A stretch of 64,000 bases of DNA from Blasia pusilla (GCA_050084515.1 CM114273.1:20894001-20958000); one strand, 5' to 3'; positions 9,943-23,400 are shown, counted from the first letter of the stretch. Translations and numbers: made by a program. Notes: generated from the sequence alone by a model not told the origin.

Positions 9943-12159
9943 CTAATCTACACGGATTTCAGTGGGTTCCACTTCTTCAATCGGAGAGATATATCTATCT
10001 AGATTTGCAAACAAGTACCTAAAATGAGCAGAATTCTTCCACAGTACCACAGACTCAAACAATATCTCCTCAGAATCAGAGGAAGGTCCTTCTAAGGCAA
10101 TCCTCAAGACGACATCCAAATACTTGGTGGTCAACCTATTACGAGATTTAGTCTTTATCATATTTTGAATGGAAAAAGCCCTCTCACATATGGCAGTACT
10201 AACACACTGGACTCTAACTACATTTGCCAAAATCAACAAATTGGAAAACTTACATTGCAAGGAGGGACTCCAACTTACCATAGCCCACAAGTCTCTAAAA
10301 TTGCAATCCTTCCACTCATTAGTAGCCATCAATTTGAAAGACTGAAACTCTTGCTTAATAATTGGAGAATTAATGACAACTGGTTGCAACTAACCCCGCA
10401 ATGGCAATTGAGCTCCGAAAAAACCACACAAGTCATCTAAATCTTTACATCCCCAACTATTCAATCCCTCGTGCCGAGAAGGCATGTGTAGAGGATTGAG
10501 GATTCCCATTGAACCAATGAGGTTGTTATCTTGAAATCGTTCATGTAAAGCTGCACACACACTTTCAGCAAACCTTTTCTGAAAGAACAAGGTAGCCTCC
10601 AAGTCCTTTCCTGTCCGATCCCGGGACATATTTATACTATGAAATTTGTTTCCCCTAATCTTAGATTGTAAACGACGAAGATAACCACCATGTGGCCCAA
10701 AGTCAGGAAGTAAATGGTAACCTGTATCTTCAGAGAAGGTTGAAGCATTCAAGTCATGAGTTTCCATGAGAAAATTCATGGTAATCCTAGCTATTTATGA
10801 ATTGAAAATGCTCCCTATAGTGCTAACATACACAAACTTGTACTGAAATATCTTACTCCGATTTGCAAGCATGGAAAGAATATCAGCCAAAAAATACAAT
10901 TGATAGATCATTTGGAATGATCTCAGCCTGTTGAATAAATTCACGGCATTCCCATCGTCCTCTGAAGGAGGAATATCTCTAAAGTATGTCAATACTGATT
11001 CTAACGAATCACACAATGTGGTCACAGCTTGCCAACGGGATAACCATCGAATCTTGCGGTATCTCTTCATGACTCGTTGGGAGTCATTGAACTTTTCATG
11101 CAAAGATGCTAGAATTGTCTTCCTCTTGACGACCTTCTAAAAAATCAGCTCTGAGATTGAGAATTGAATCAACTTCAGAGGATATTAACTTGCAATCACG
11201 AGCTTTTGCAGCAGACAAAGCAGCCAGATTCGTTCTATGGGCTACAACTGAAAGAATGTAAGGGTTTACCTTTTGCCTCATTTGGGATGCTACCCCTGTC
11301 TGGCTACCTACCATTGTTGATGCACCATTTGAACCAAATGCTATCCTTTTGGAGAATTCCAACCCTCCATCTTTGATTAGTTGCAGCAAGGTTTCAGTAA
11401 TAGCATTAGAACATTTCGATTCACAGCAAAGTAGTCCTAGAAAACAACATTCTGCCTGCCCTTCTTCAATGAAAGTGACGAACACGACCAAATGCCCTGT
11501 TATAGATATGTCTGTTGACTCATCGATCATAATTCCAAAGAAAGGAGAGGCTTGAACTCTAGCAAGATTTCTTCTATGCAGAACTTGGCTAATAAAATAA
11601 GACATTTCACTACAGCTCTTTTCATCTTGGTATAAGTCTATGGTTATGGGAGCATTGACAGAAATCAGCAACTTACAGAGATTGGGAAATTTCAGAAATG
11701 GCATAGCCTCCTTCGCAAGGAAGTATGCGCACTTAAAAATGTCATCAAAGCGACTTTGCAAGTTTGGTTGGTTGTGGAAATGGCCTTTGCCATCGACTTC
11801 TTACCCCCATTTGCAGCCCATGCAAGCTTAATGTGCTTGTTGGACTTTGCATGGTCAGTAAAGGCTGAAACCTTGCAATTGATTGTTCCATCTCTTGCAA
11901 AGACAGTCTTTCCCTTCCCCTTCCTACAAACTTTACAAAATATTCTACCAAGAACTGGTTCAAAATCAATCCAATCAAACATTGAATACCAAACATCCTT
12001 CCATGCTACACGAACTTAATCGGATATAGCTGCACTGCTTCGTGATGGAGGCTGCTCGTCTCTTTCATCAGATGATCCAGACAATGCAATAATGTCCGGC
12101 CCATCATCTGTGCGTTCCTTACCTAGGAACGCAATCATTGTCTTCTGTCTCTTGGCCAT
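9943..12159 (-). pseudogene. hAT-family transposase (decayed)
   Basis: The probable start is ATG at 12,159 (MAKRQKTMIAF...), with TAA at about 12,017. A TTF/BED-like zinc finger follows (FCKVC, then HAKSNKH). After a frameshift near 11,760 comes the catalytic domain. The first acidic motif is IMIDESTD. The second reads GSNGASTMVG, with Asn where the family has the catalytic Asp. VVAHRTNLAAL is the insertion-domain Cys/His region. The C-terminal dimerisation motif is TAICERAFSIQNMIKTKSR, with the catalytic Glu kept. Further breaks lie at about 11,100, 10,790 and 10,390. The combination of N-terminal zinc finger and long interrupted catalytic domain resembles the ZNF862-type hAT group. Terminal inverted repeats were not identified. 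Confidence 0.85.
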
Positions 12160-12660
12160 GTGCATTTCTCAAAAACTACCTATCCAATGTCTAAACTGAT
12201 CTAGACTACAATCTGTAAACCTATCAAACCTAAACCTCGAAAGTAAACCCAGCAACAAGAAAAGTTAATAAAAAGAGTTGGCTCATTGGATAAAGAGTGT
12301 GGCTTAGCAGAGCAGCGGCAAAGTAGCAACGCAACCTAACATAAAGTAGAAGCAAATTGGCCCTCGCTACGCGACCCAACAGAAACGAGAAGAAATCAAC
12401 CTAGGCTAAGAGCAGCAATGCGACCCTAAAAAATTGCGATGCAAATCGTCTCAGGCTACAAGCAACAGCGCGAACCTAAAAAAATCTGATTGAGTCACAC
12501 AACCAACAAAAATGCGATCCAGTGCAACAAATCGGCCTAGATTCCAACTTCCCAACAGCACAACAGCGAGACGGAGTCACGGAGCAGAGTTTCGGAGGCA
12601 GGCTGCGCCGCTGCAGAGGCAGAACTCGGATGAGGAGAATTAGGATTCATGAGATTGGGA
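12160..12660. other. hAT 5' flank; no gene seen
   Basis: A-rich sequence upstream of the hAT start, with repeated GCAACG/GCGACC words. No terminal inverted repeat or target duplication could be fixed by eye. Confidence 0.4.
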
Positions 12661-12667
12661 GAATGAG

Positions 12668-12718
12668 TCTCCCAGGGGCCGCAGTTGGGTCTCCACCCCC
12701 CTGCGGGCCCCTGGGAGA
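12668..12718. repeat. GC-rich inverted repeat (17/18-bp arms)
   Basis: The arms TCTCCCAGGGGCCGCAG and CTGCGGGCCCCTGGGAGA are complementary except for one extra base, around a 16-nt loop. A second short inverted repeat (GTGCCCTAA / TTAGGGCAC) lies at 12,772-12,796. Together they mark a GC-rich island that breaks with the AT-rich flanks and may be the end of a MITE-like element. Confidence 0.65.
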
Positions 12719-12796
12719 TATGGGACCCAAACTTTGAGCCGTTCGATTCAGATCAAATGGCTCAAATTAGTGTGCCCTAAACGGGCATTAGGGCAC

Positions 12797-13716
12797 CCAT
12801 TTACGGGGACGGTGTGGATCCAGCCGCCTACCCTAAGCGAATCCTGGCCACTCCTGTATTTCCGGCAGCCAGCACCCCAAACGGAAAATAACCGTCCACC
12901 GGGAAAACCACTCCAGCTGGAAACCGATTCCTTACCCGGGAGCCGCCACATTCTGGCAAATTCCTGCCGGGAAACAGTCACATTCCAACGCCTTATTGTC
13001 TCTCCCGTCAGTTGCCGATATCTCCTCAATTTCAACCGGAACTTCTGCCGGTGGTCATTTTCTGTCGTTGGCAATTTCTGAAAACTGCCGGCCGGGGTTA
13101 CTCGCAACCCCGGATCTCTCCGAACATTGGGCCATAGTTACTACCGCACGGGTGAAAGATGCGTTTCAAAATCGAAATGGAGAATACGACAATAAATCCA
13201 AAAAAAATGCCTCACGATAGTCCAAGAGATCAGAGGTGTTATTGCTGCCTCGTGGGCCGTGTCTGAGTGACGGGTCCTTTCACCCGTATTTCTTGCTCGG
13301 AATCAGGATCGTCTCTAGTAATGCCCGTGGTAAAACTTTCCGGCAGCGGCACTATTCAGGGTCGGCACCAGATATCCGTTCTTATGTGGGATTGCAGGGT
13401 CTCATACGCATGTAAATGGCATGGGGATGGTGAGTGCATGCCATCGCTACGTGACAGATTTGAAATTCAAATGTAGTATGCTATAAATGAGCAGCAAGAC
13501 TCTGGGCAAATCTCATTCCACGCTGGAAAGTGACCCCGCTTTGTTCGTATTGCTGGCGCATTGGAGAGGTAGTGACCCCGCCTGCCCTGAGGGATTTTGT
13601 ATGCAATTCGTTCGTTGAGGCCTAAGGGAGCTTGTTTGCAATTCATTCGTGGTCATGTTGCCTCAACCTGCTCCGTATTTGCATTTTTCAACAGCGCTAA
13701 TTTCTGAACGTTTTTG
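12797..13716. other. GC-moderate intergenic sequence; no gene seen
   Basis: Several short ORFs occur on both strands but show no recognisable domain, repeat or codon signature. Confidence 0.4.
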
Positions 13717-14575
13717 CTTCTTCATTCATGGTCTTGTTGGCTCTGTATTGATGATCCTGCTTCGTTCGTGGTCCTATTCCTTGTTGGCTCGAGTGGGATT
13801 GTTCGTATCGGCTTCAATACAAACATTGTTGAATCTCCTTTGTCCGTCCGTGAAGGAAAGGTTTGTGTACATTTTATGAACATGAGAACAAGAGGAAGGG
13901 TTCAATCATTGCGCAGGTGTATTAGGTACCTCCAGTGATAAACCCACGAAGATTTTGGCCCGATGTTGACATCCGCAACTCCAATACTTACTGCGAGTCT
14001 GGAATGCCTTCCATAAGCACATTTGGCAGTGCACGAATTAGGGTCAATTTGCGTGCCTTAAGGGGATTTGGATCAACTATTTTATTCATCCGATTCTCGT
14101 CCAAGTGTAATAGGTTCCGCGCGTTAGCATATTATTTAGAGATGTAGCCATTGGTGTTTTCTTTTCTAATATGCATGTTCATTGGTCAAATTCGAAATGC
14201 CACTTCTTCGTTCATGGTCATGTTGGCTCTGTATTGCTGATCCAGCTTCGTTCTGTTCATGGTCCTATTCCTTCTTGGCATGAGTGGGATTGCTTTGTAT
14301 TGGCTTCAAATGTATTTTTGAATCTCCTCCTTCTGTCTCAACGTGAAGGTGAGGTTTGTGTACATTTTATGAACATGTTCGTCATTGCACAGACTGTATC
14401 AGGTAGGTGACTAGATGGGTAAGTAGATAGAATTGCGCAGGTGTATTACGTACCTCCTGTGATAAACCCACGAAGATTTTGGCCCGATGTTGACAGCGAG
14501 GGCTCAAATACTTACTGCGAGTCCGGAATGCCTTCCATAAGCACAATTGGCAGCGCACGAATTTAGGGTCGATTG
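13717..14575 (+). repeat. Two direct copies of a ~350-bp unit
   Basis: 13,717-14,050 and 14,202-14,575 are similar direct repeats, offset by about 485-525 bp, sharing blocks such as TTTGTGTACATTTTATGAAC and GATTTTGGCCCGATGTTGAC. Each copy ends with one GGAATGCCTTCCAT motif (14,001 and 14,525). They immediately precede the 217-bp array. Confidence 0.75.
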
Positions 14576-14589
14576 AGGCGCTCTTGGTT

Positions 14590-16972
14590 TTGACACAGCT
14601 AGAATGCTTTCCATTTTCAAGGTTGGCATGCGATGGGCTTTTCTATTCATTGGGTGCCATTGTGCATGGTCTAGTCCATATTCATTCCTTCAACCCTATG
14701 AATGGAATCATTCTCTTGGTATGTCGTGGGGAGATTTCGGTTCATAGTTAATTTGAAGTGCAGAGCCTTGCGAGTATCCCATTAGACAATGTCGGAATGC
14801 TTTCCATGAAGAGAGTCCGAATGCTTTCCATTTTCAAGGTTGGCATGCGATGGGCTTTTCTATTCATTGGGTGCCATTGTGCATGGTCTAGTCCATATTC
14901 ATTCCTTCAACCCTGTGAATGGAATCATTCTCCTGGTACGTCGTGGGGAGATTTCGGTTCATAGTTAATTTGAAGTGCAAAGCCCTGCAACTATCCCATT
15001 AGACAATGTCGGAATCCTTTCTATGAAAAGGGTTAGAATGCTTTCCATTTTCAAGGTTGGCATGCGATGGGCTTTTCTATTCACTGGGTGCCACTGTGCA
15101 TGGGCTAGTCCATATTCATTCCTTCAACCCTGTGAATGGAATCATTCTCCTCATATGTCGTGGGGAGATTTCGGTTCATAGTTAATTTGAAGTGCAAAGC
15201 CTTGCGATTATCCCATTAGACAATGTCGGAATGCTTTCCATGAAGAGAGTCCGAATGCTTTCCATTTTCAAGGTTGGCATGCGATGGGCTTTTCTATTCA
15301 TTGGGTGCCATTGTCCATGGTCTAGTCCATATTCATTCCTTCAACCCTGTGAATGGAATCATTCTCCTCATATGTCGTGGGGAGATTTCGGTTCATAGTT
15401 AATTTGAAGTGCAAAGCCCTGCGAATATCCCATTAGACAATGTCAGAATGCTTTCCATGAAGAGAGTCCGAATGCTTTCCATTTTCAAGGTTGGCATGCG
15501 ATGGGCTTTTCTATTCATTGGGTGCCATTGTGCATGGTCTAGTCCATATTCATTCCTTCAACCTTGTGAATGGAATCATTCTCTTGGTATCTCGTGGGGA
15601 GATTTCGGTTCATAATTTATTTGAAGTGCAAAGCCCTGCGACTATCCCATTAGACAATGTCGGAATCCTTTCTATGAAAAGGGTTAGAATGCTTTCCATT
15701 TTCAAGGTTGGCATGCGATGGGCTTTTCTATTCATTGGGTGTCCTTGTGCATGGTCTAGTCCATATTCATTCCTTCAACCCTGTGAATGGAATCATTCTC
15801 TTGGTATGTTGTGGAAAGATTTGGGTTCATAGTTAATTTGAAGTGGAAAGTCGTGCGAATATCCCGTTAGATGATGTTCGAATCCTTTCTATGAAAAGGG
15901 TCAGAATGCTTTCCAGTTTCAAGGTTGGCATGCAATGGGCTTTTCTATTCATTGGGTGCCATTGTGCATGGTCTAGTCCATATTCATTCCTTCAACCCCG
16001 TGAATGGAATCATTCTCTTGGTATGTTGTGGGGAGATTTCGGTTCATAGTTTATTTGAAGTGCAAAGCCGTGCGAATATCCCATTAGACAATGTTCGAAT
16101 CCTTTCTATGAAAAGGGTCATAATGCTTTCCAGTTTCAAGGTTGGCATGCGATGGGCTTTTCTTTCATTGGGTGCCATTGTGCATGGTCTAGTCTATATT
16201 CATTCCTTCAACCCTCTGAATGGAATCATAATCCTGGTATGTCGTGGAGAGATTTCGGTTAATAGTTAATTTGAAGTGCAAAGCCCTGCGAATATCCCAT
16301 TAGACAAAGTCGGAATGCTTTCCATGAAGAGAGTCCGAATTGTTTCCATTTGCAAGGTTGACATGCGATGGGCTTTTCTATTCATTGGGTGCCATTGTGC
16401 ATGGTCTAGTCCATATTCATTCCTTCAACCCTGTGAATGGAATCATTCTGTTGGTATGTTGTGGGGAGATTTCGGTTCATAGTTAATTTGAAGTGCAAAG
16501 CCGTGCGAATATCCCATTAGACAATGTCGAAATCCTTTCTATGAAAAGGGTCAGAATGCTTTCCATTTCAAACATGCGATGGACTTTTCTATTCATTGGG
16601 TGCCATTGTGGATGGTCTAGTCCATATTCATTCTTTCAACCCTGTGAATGGAATCATTCTCCTCGTATGTCGTGGGGAGATTTCGGTTCATAGTTAATTT
16701 GAAGTGCAAAGCCCTGCGAATATCCCATTAGACAATGTCAGAATCCTTTCTATGAAAAGGGTCAAAATGCTTTCCATTTTCAAGGTTGGCATGCGATGGG
16801 CTTTTCTATTCATTGGGTGCCATTGTGCATGGTCTAGTCCATATTCATTCCTTCAACCCTATGAATGGAATCATTCTGTTGGTATGTCGTGGGGAGATTT
16901 CGGCTCATAGTTAATTTGAAGTGCAAAGCCTTGCGAGTATCCCATTAGACAATGTCGGAATGCTTTCCACAA
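14590..16972 (+). repeat. 217-bp tandem array, about 11 units
   Basis: Units begin near 14,758, 14,975, 15,192, 15,409, 15,626, 15,843, 16,060, 16,276, 16,493, 16,704 and 16,921, with a partial unit before the first and a truncated last one. Spacing is 217 bp, with a 6-bp deletion in one unit. Each unit carries two motif sites of GGAATGCTTTCC type about 25 bp apart. The array lies on the transposase 3' side of MULE locus C1. The unit length is not a multiple of three, so the 68-codon ORF in each unit cannot be read through the array. Confidence 0.92.
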
Positions 16973-17938
16973 AAAATTACAAGTCATGGGTTCAATATAT
17001 TTGTGAACATCAGAACAAGACGAACGTATTTATGAACATCTTGATCCCTCCCCATCGATGCGTATACAAGTCATGGGTTCAATAAATTGATCATGTTACT
17101 TCCGTTGTTAGCTGAGTTTTTTCATCACGGGAAGTCAAGAGCCATTGTATAGGATGTCACCTTATGTTATCTGTTGAGTTGTTTGGGTTGGGTGTGGATG
17201 CCAAAAGTGACCATGTTGCAAGAGGTGTGCTTTTTGATCTATCGGAATTTGGGGCTATCATAATGCTTTCGATTTCATGAGAGAGCATTGTCTGAATGGT
17301 AGATGCTTATGCGTATTAAGCTATCATGTGTGATGTTTGAATAAAATGATCTATATGTAGGTAACGTACAATTGTGTGAATATTGTAAATGTTATATATC
17401 ATTTTTAAGGAGAAGGCAGAGCCACTTTGGAAAGAATGTGTCGACAAACACATTCATCCGGTATGATCAAGCAGGTTGAGATATATTATCTCAAATACTA
17501 GATTTTACTTGATATGTTCTCATAAGAAAGAGAAGCACTCACAAAAAATACGATGTCCGTGAATGAGGAGATAGCCCTCACATGACGACCCTATGAGAAG
17601 GTTATTTAGAGTGAACGATCACTTAGATAGCTGGAATGTATTCCTTGTGATGGTGTAGATACTATTGAGGCAAATGTAATTTATTAGAAGTGGACTAGTT
17701 TATAATCAAACCATTTTCTATGTACACCATCAGTGTTGCTTATGAAGTCAAAATTGATCATCCTATTATTTGTTCTTTTGATAATTGCTTCAAATACATT
17801 ATAGACCTTGAAACTTGTAGTGGTGATATTTTAACTTGTGTTGTTTATGTTGTCAATGAAGGGTACGTACTGAAGGCGTTTGCCTCCAAGTGAATCAGAT
17901 GAAAAATTTGGCTATATAGTCCCCTCAATGTAATTAGA
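16973..17938. other. Intergenic sequence; no gene seen
   Basis: AT-rich, with no supportable ORF. One degenerate motif (TAATGCTTTCGAT) lies at about 17,261. Confidence 0.4.
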
Positions 17939-18189
17939 AGAGCTAGTATAGAGGAAGAGATAGAGCTGGAAAAAATTGAGGAAGTGGAATAAGAGTTAAA
18001 AAAATTTGCAGAGGAAGTTGCCAAGTTCTACATCGAATGTGCAATTGATGAGGAAGAGGAGAAAGAGAGGCTAAAGCTCTAGCATGGTTTATGGAAAATC
18101 AGTGGGAAGAACAACTTTCCAGATACAAGAAGAAAATTGACGAAGAGGAGGAAAGGTGGCGGAATATTAAGGTTTGGTCGCCAAAATGA
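17939..18189 (+). pseudogene. Acidic charged-protein remnant beside MULE C1
   Basis: The reading is a Glu/Lys-rich helix-forming sequence (IEEEIELEKIEEVE, stop, ELKKFAEEVAKF). After a frameshift at about 18,075 it continues with WFMENQWEEQL and ends in DEEEERWRNIKVWSPK and a stop at 18,187. A short DNA and protein match to its C-terminus lies at 34,586-34,660 beside MULE locus C2, which suggests it is a component of, or a passenger in, this element family. Family unknown; coiled-coil character is probable. Confidence 0.5.
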
Positions 18190-19186
18190 GGCATATTACA
18201 AGAAATTGTAGATTTTGTCAATGTAGTCTAGCAGAATGATGTAGTACGTAGTAAAAAGTACTACTGCTTGAGAGAGGGTTAACTCTTAAGTTAAAGAGTG
18301 AATGTCCTTGTGATTCATATTATGTCATACTTCCTAAATTGACATTGGATAAAGTTCTGACCATTTGGTAGGCTTTCCTTATGTGATATACCAAGCATGA
18401 AATGAAGCAATTGTATAAAGAATGGTTATATCTGGCAAACATGTCAAAGAACACAAGAACATTCCACCTTTGCCACAAACTCACAGACGCATATTATTTT
18501 GGCAGGAGAAAGAAAGCATTATAGCATTCCCATCCAGGAAATACTTTATATGCTTCGTATATTCTTAGTGGCGGTCCTCTTTGTGATATGGGCAAGATGT
18601 TTTGATGGATGTAACACTTGGAAGATGGGATTTCCAATTGCAAGTATAAAACAGAAAGTATTATGACATTGTATGTAAAAAAACTTGCTAGTGATCAATC
18701 CTTTTATACATAAAATATTTAGCTTTTCAAGCCATATAAATATTTTGCTCATACAATTTGGACTATGTGTTGGGCAGATCCTCAAATTTACCCAAACTAT
18801 TCAAGAGATTAGCTATCTAAATCTAACGTGTTATGATGTTTTTTGGATCCATTATGGTATGCAATATAAAGTACTCCAACAAGTTGGAATTTATGGAAGG
18901 GAAGGCATTATGCAATCATCTTCAACATGTTTAGTGCTTTCAGCAAAAAGTATAGTGTGTATAGTGCATGTGTAGGTGTATTTCAATACAGACTTAGCAG
19001 ACCATGAATAGGATATGATAAAGGAAATATCTTGAAAACACATGATTCTGTAATTGATTTCTGATCATAAAGTTATTAGAATATCTGTGTGACAGATAGA
19101 TACATAAGATCATCTCCTAAGTATGCCAAGCCTACAACCAAAGTAGAGCTCAAATAAATGTCGTCTGAGATAATCTCGATTCAAGA
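18190..19186. other. Intergenic sequence; no gene seen
   Basis: AT-rich, with short ORFs lacking recognisable features. It separates the acidic remnant from MULE gene 3. Confidence 0.4.
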
Positions 19187-19807
19187 TTAATGAAGAACTG
19201 GATGTCTAAACTTCTTGGGGCAAAGATCAAAGGAAATCCGAGCTCGTAGAAATTCCCAAGCACTACGATTCTGATCTAAACATTGCAAAACCTCGCTGTT
19301 TGCCATCATCAATTGTACCATACTCTCATCTGTCAAAAGAGCTTTCACTTGTAACACAAACTTCTCGATGATTTCCGGCAAACCATCAATGGTTTTTTCT
19401 AAACGGTAACTTTCTAGCTTGCCTAGCAAAATTCGTTGATTATGAAATCCCTTCACAATAGACTCCATTGTATTGCAAACATCTGAGATTACTTTCAACC
19501 TGGTTGACAACTCTTGCAACTCTGAAAATGTTCCCTTATGAGATTTAGGTGCCTTGTTTCCTACAGGGCGCATAAAAATCTTCACAAATGCATCATGAAA
19601 GTTCCTATTCATATCTAATAAAGATAGATTGGTACTAGAAAATGGAGAGTAAGAATTGGTGTGGTTGGATTTCCTCTGGCGTTTCCCAATGTCTTGAAGT
19701 GATGTATTGCCTCTATCGCCTTCATCCAGTGCTTGTCCAGGTTTGGAATCTTGGCCAAGCTCGATCACAACTTCTCTGGTCCTCTTTCTTGCATCAATAC
19801 TTTCCAT
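19187..19807 (-). CDS. MULE locus C1 gene 3: small helical protein
   Basis: A 206-codon reading starts at MESIDARKRTREVV (ATG at 19,807; the frame is open upstream, but this is the first Met that aligns with the paralogue). The N-terminus is basic with a KRQRKSNHT stretch (possible nuclear signal). It is followed by LSLLDMNRNFHDAFVKIFM, a helical region around VISDVCNTMESIV, and a C-terminal EVLQCLDQNRSAWEFLRA block. The paralogue at 36,586-37,174 keeps all of these blocks although its DNA has diverged and frameshifted, so the reading was under protein-level constraint. I recognise no domain. The position downstream of the transposase on the same strand suggests an accessory factor of the element. 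This is the least damaged coding region in the window. Confidence 0.7.
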   Translation of the reverse strand: MESIDARKRTREVVIELGQDSKPGQALDEGDRGNTSLQDIGKRQRKSNHTNSYSPFSSTNLSLLDMNRNFHDAFVKIFMRPVGNKAPKSHKGTFSELQELSTRLKVISDVCNTMESIVKGFHNQRILLGKLESYRLEKTIDGLPEIIEKFVLQVKALLTDESMVQLMMANSEVLQCLDQNRSAWEFLRARISFDLCPKKFRHPVLH

Positions 19808-20402
19808 GGTCGCTGATGAAAATGGATTTATTGAGACTGGAATCAAAATTTTGGCAGAGCAACTCCAAAATGGAGGATACGAGCGCGAGTCGAATACTTC
19901 CTCACTAAGTTTCTCCCTGAAGAAGCAGTTCACTCAATTTCTCCTTGCGATATCACTAGTATTACAGAACCCCGTGGCCCAAATTTTTTCTATTTCCTAT
20001 CCAAAAATGCGCGTCTAAGAGTAGCCATACCAGCTCGTGCAGATTGGCTCCCTGAAATCGAAATGCCACGAAATCGAAACGCCACTCCTGATCGTGTTGG
20101 ACCTTACAACTTTAAAACTTGAATGGAAATGGCTTGGTCCCGGTCCTACACGCGCATAAAAAATGCCTCGTCTTGCAAGTTTGGAAGCCTAGGGCCGGCG
20201 GCTGTGTTAGGCTAGGTTCCGCGATCCAACGCGATGAAGAACTGTAAAGTAAGAATGCTTTCCTAACGAAAAACCTGAAAGGCATTCCGTTAATTATTCA
20301 CTACTCATGGTGGGAAAAAAATTCAATGATATTCATTGTAAGGAAATGCATCATTTACAGGGCATAGGCATACCTTCCCACAACTGAAAAATACCACTGA
20401 CA
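19808..20402. other. Spacer between MULE C1 genes 3 and 2
   Basis: Noncoding, with one weak GGCATTCCG motif at about 20,281. A promoter for gene 3 is expected here, but no clear TATA element was fixed. Confidence 0.4.
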
Positions 20403-23400
20403 TTATGTGCCACCAAGTACTCGGCTCGTATTGTTTAAGGTCGCTGACATTGCCTGTTTGTCCAACTCAGCTTGTGGTCCCAACTTCTTCTTCTTTGTTT
20501 TGGGCTTTGGAAAGCATGGTAACTTGCTTGAAGTTTTGTCCTGTGCCTGAGCCATCACTCTGGTATGTCCTGCTCCATATTGTGTACCTTGTCTGTTTGC
20601 TTGTTTAGACCATCGTTCGATGTTGGACTTCACTCGTTTAAGCGAATTATTATTTTGGAACCTGTCCTTGTAAATCTGGAAGGGATTTCCAGGCTGATTA
20701 GTCAAGCCGTTCACAAACATAACTTTTGCGCTCTCAATCTGCCCATTTATTTCTCTCAACATTTTGGACGCCATCGTAAGAAATAACTCATTTCCTTGAC
20801 ACTGATTCCGCAACTCAGAGTACAGCTTGTCCATAACAACCTCCACATCCTTGTTACTTGGTTTGGGGATGTTCAGTGCTTCAAGTATTGGTGTATCTTG
20901 AGTGAAAGTTCCCGTGTCCATATCTTCATATGGAATGCCTCCTGAATCACACCAAATAGTGCATAAATACATGAGAATGTGATGAATTGCCAAAACACAC
21001 GTCTATATGTATACAAGCAACCTCACAAGTGTCCCCTTGAATCATGAGTAAATTTAGATGGTGTCCATATCATTCACCTTGTGTATCATTGAGGTCCAGG
21101 ATGTGATTGGACAATGGAAGGTCAAGAGTGATCGAATCCGGCCCCGCTCATATTTAATTGAGCAATTCCGCCATGCTTTGTGCCTACTCTCGTCCCAAGT
21201 ATTTTCACAAGGTCCTCTTCGTTGTAATCATCTCGTAGTAGAGCAGCAATCTACAAAGAAATGGAAGGAATCAATTGAAAAGATTCAATCAATAAAATGA
21301 CGTGCAGAAAAAGGTGCACGGTTGCTTAATTTTATGCTATCCAAGACAAATCAACCTTTTTCTTACCATATGTTTGCATATGTTTCCTTTTAGTGACCAA
21401 GGACACTCACAATGGCCCCATTCAGTGTCATAGTTGTAGACTTCATACCACTTATTGGGTATGGTTTGGCTCCTCACCCGTGCCATCCTAACTTGCCCCC
21501 TAGATTCTGTAAGTTGCACATCATCTGCTGGGATTTCTCTTCCCTTCAGAACTGCATTATTCACATATTGCTCCTCTACTGCATTTCGAGCAAACCCATT
21601 TTTTTCAGCAAGTGTATATGGAAGTACCATGCCTCTACAAAACTATGAGCTTCCAAACCAAGTAGTCTCCTCTTCTTTGAGACATATATACATTGTCATC
21701 TGCTAGAACTGCCTTCATGCTTCCATGATATGCTTCAATTGCAGCATTTGTGTCTTGGTTTGCATGAGGGTAGTCCCTCGCCGCTTTAACCCACTTGTCT
21801 GCACACAAAAACAAATCACATCCTTATCTTGTACATGCTGGCCCTTGCAATGAGTGGCACAAAGTTAATGAAAGTGTGATAAAAAAGGGAACAATTATGG
21901 AAGGGGAAAAAAGGTAAAGTGTTTTTAGCCACCTAGTTTTGGCTCCCAATAAGTCTGTATATAGTTGATGAACTCCACTTCATCCCTGAAGTCTACATAG
22001 AATTGATGCAACATCATTCTCGCATTGTCCAAGATCACACCTCTAGTGTACGTGCCACATCGATTTACATACATAATCTCCCCTAGGCGTCGTGACATGT
22101 GAGCTCTCATTATTGCGCATCTGACCTTCCGTTTTAGCTGCTTTAGCCAGTCATGGCGTACATGCCAAAGACAAAGTATGATATTTGACTTTGCAAAAGT
22201 TACCCTGCAAGTAAATATAACCATGTGCTTAACTTTCATTGAGATAATAGTCTCGGAATGCCTTTCCTAATGTAATCAATATCTGCATGACAGGAAATTT
22301 GACTCAGGTTTTTTCATTTAAAAAAAAGTGTGATGTACCCTTTCAGCAAGATACCGCAACTTTAGGATCCCAAGAATACCTTAATGCATTTTGCTCGGCG
22401 TTGGCATCATCCACTATGATTGCATTCGGCTCCCAAGATTTTTGTTGTAGTCTACACTTTTCCGCCACTGCCCGCAACCATTTCACCAAATGCACCTCCT
22501 TTGAGCTACTAGTCAAAATCCAAGCTACAGTTATTCCAGTATGGTGCTCGTCGAACACCAAAATAGTGTACAAAGGAAACTGCACAAGAGTATACAACAG
22601 ATGAGGTTTCTTACAAGTAGCAATGGCATCTCAAATACATCTTCCATTTCAATGATGAAAGCACATTTTCATCATTGTATACTTCAAAGACTACTTAACT
22701 TAGTACCTTGCTTCGATTGGTACCAAACGTACTATCCATGCTCAAAAAATTGTTGTGTCCATATTTCACCATCGCTTGCATCTGCCAAGTGCTTTGGAAT
22801 CCCGGTATGAAAGGTCTGGCATCATCTAAATAAGGCTCATAAATAAAGACCTTCTCTGGATAGAGATTTACAAATGCACATAATGATTGATTCTCATCTA
22901 TGCAAAACTGGAATGTCTCCATATTCAACTCCTTTTTTGCATTTGCAATATCATGCATTTGCATGAAATCATCCCTTATCATGCTTTTTTGAAAGTCAGG
23001 AGATGTTTCAGATCAATATTTTAGCATGAGGCCATGCTGCGACATAATCTGGTGGGGCTTTACCCCAAGAGGAAGTCTCTCTTTTATGTAGCATCTCAGC
23101 TCATTTGAGATCCTAGGAGAATACATTGTTGGAGTTCCCAAACTTGTTGGATCATTAGATCCATGGCATGGTTTTCCATCCTTGTCTATGTGCAATCTGT
23201 GTTTGTAAACTATTCTGGCCGCATGCATTGGAGACTTCAGTTCCGATACTGAAAAATGACATTGGCATCCTCGCTTCCAACTCTCTCCTCGGATTATTTT
23301 TTGTGCACGAGGACGACTTCCCGGGCCTGTCTTGGGAAGGTTTGACCTGTTCAATATACGCAGGAATGCATTCTATCAGGAATAAATTGACCACTCAACT

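Noticed and set aside
14758-16910. Series of nine similar 68-codon ORFs on the plus strand
   Set aside because: They are the same frame of a 217-bp tandem repeat. The unit length is not a multiple of three, and there is no domain or promoter.
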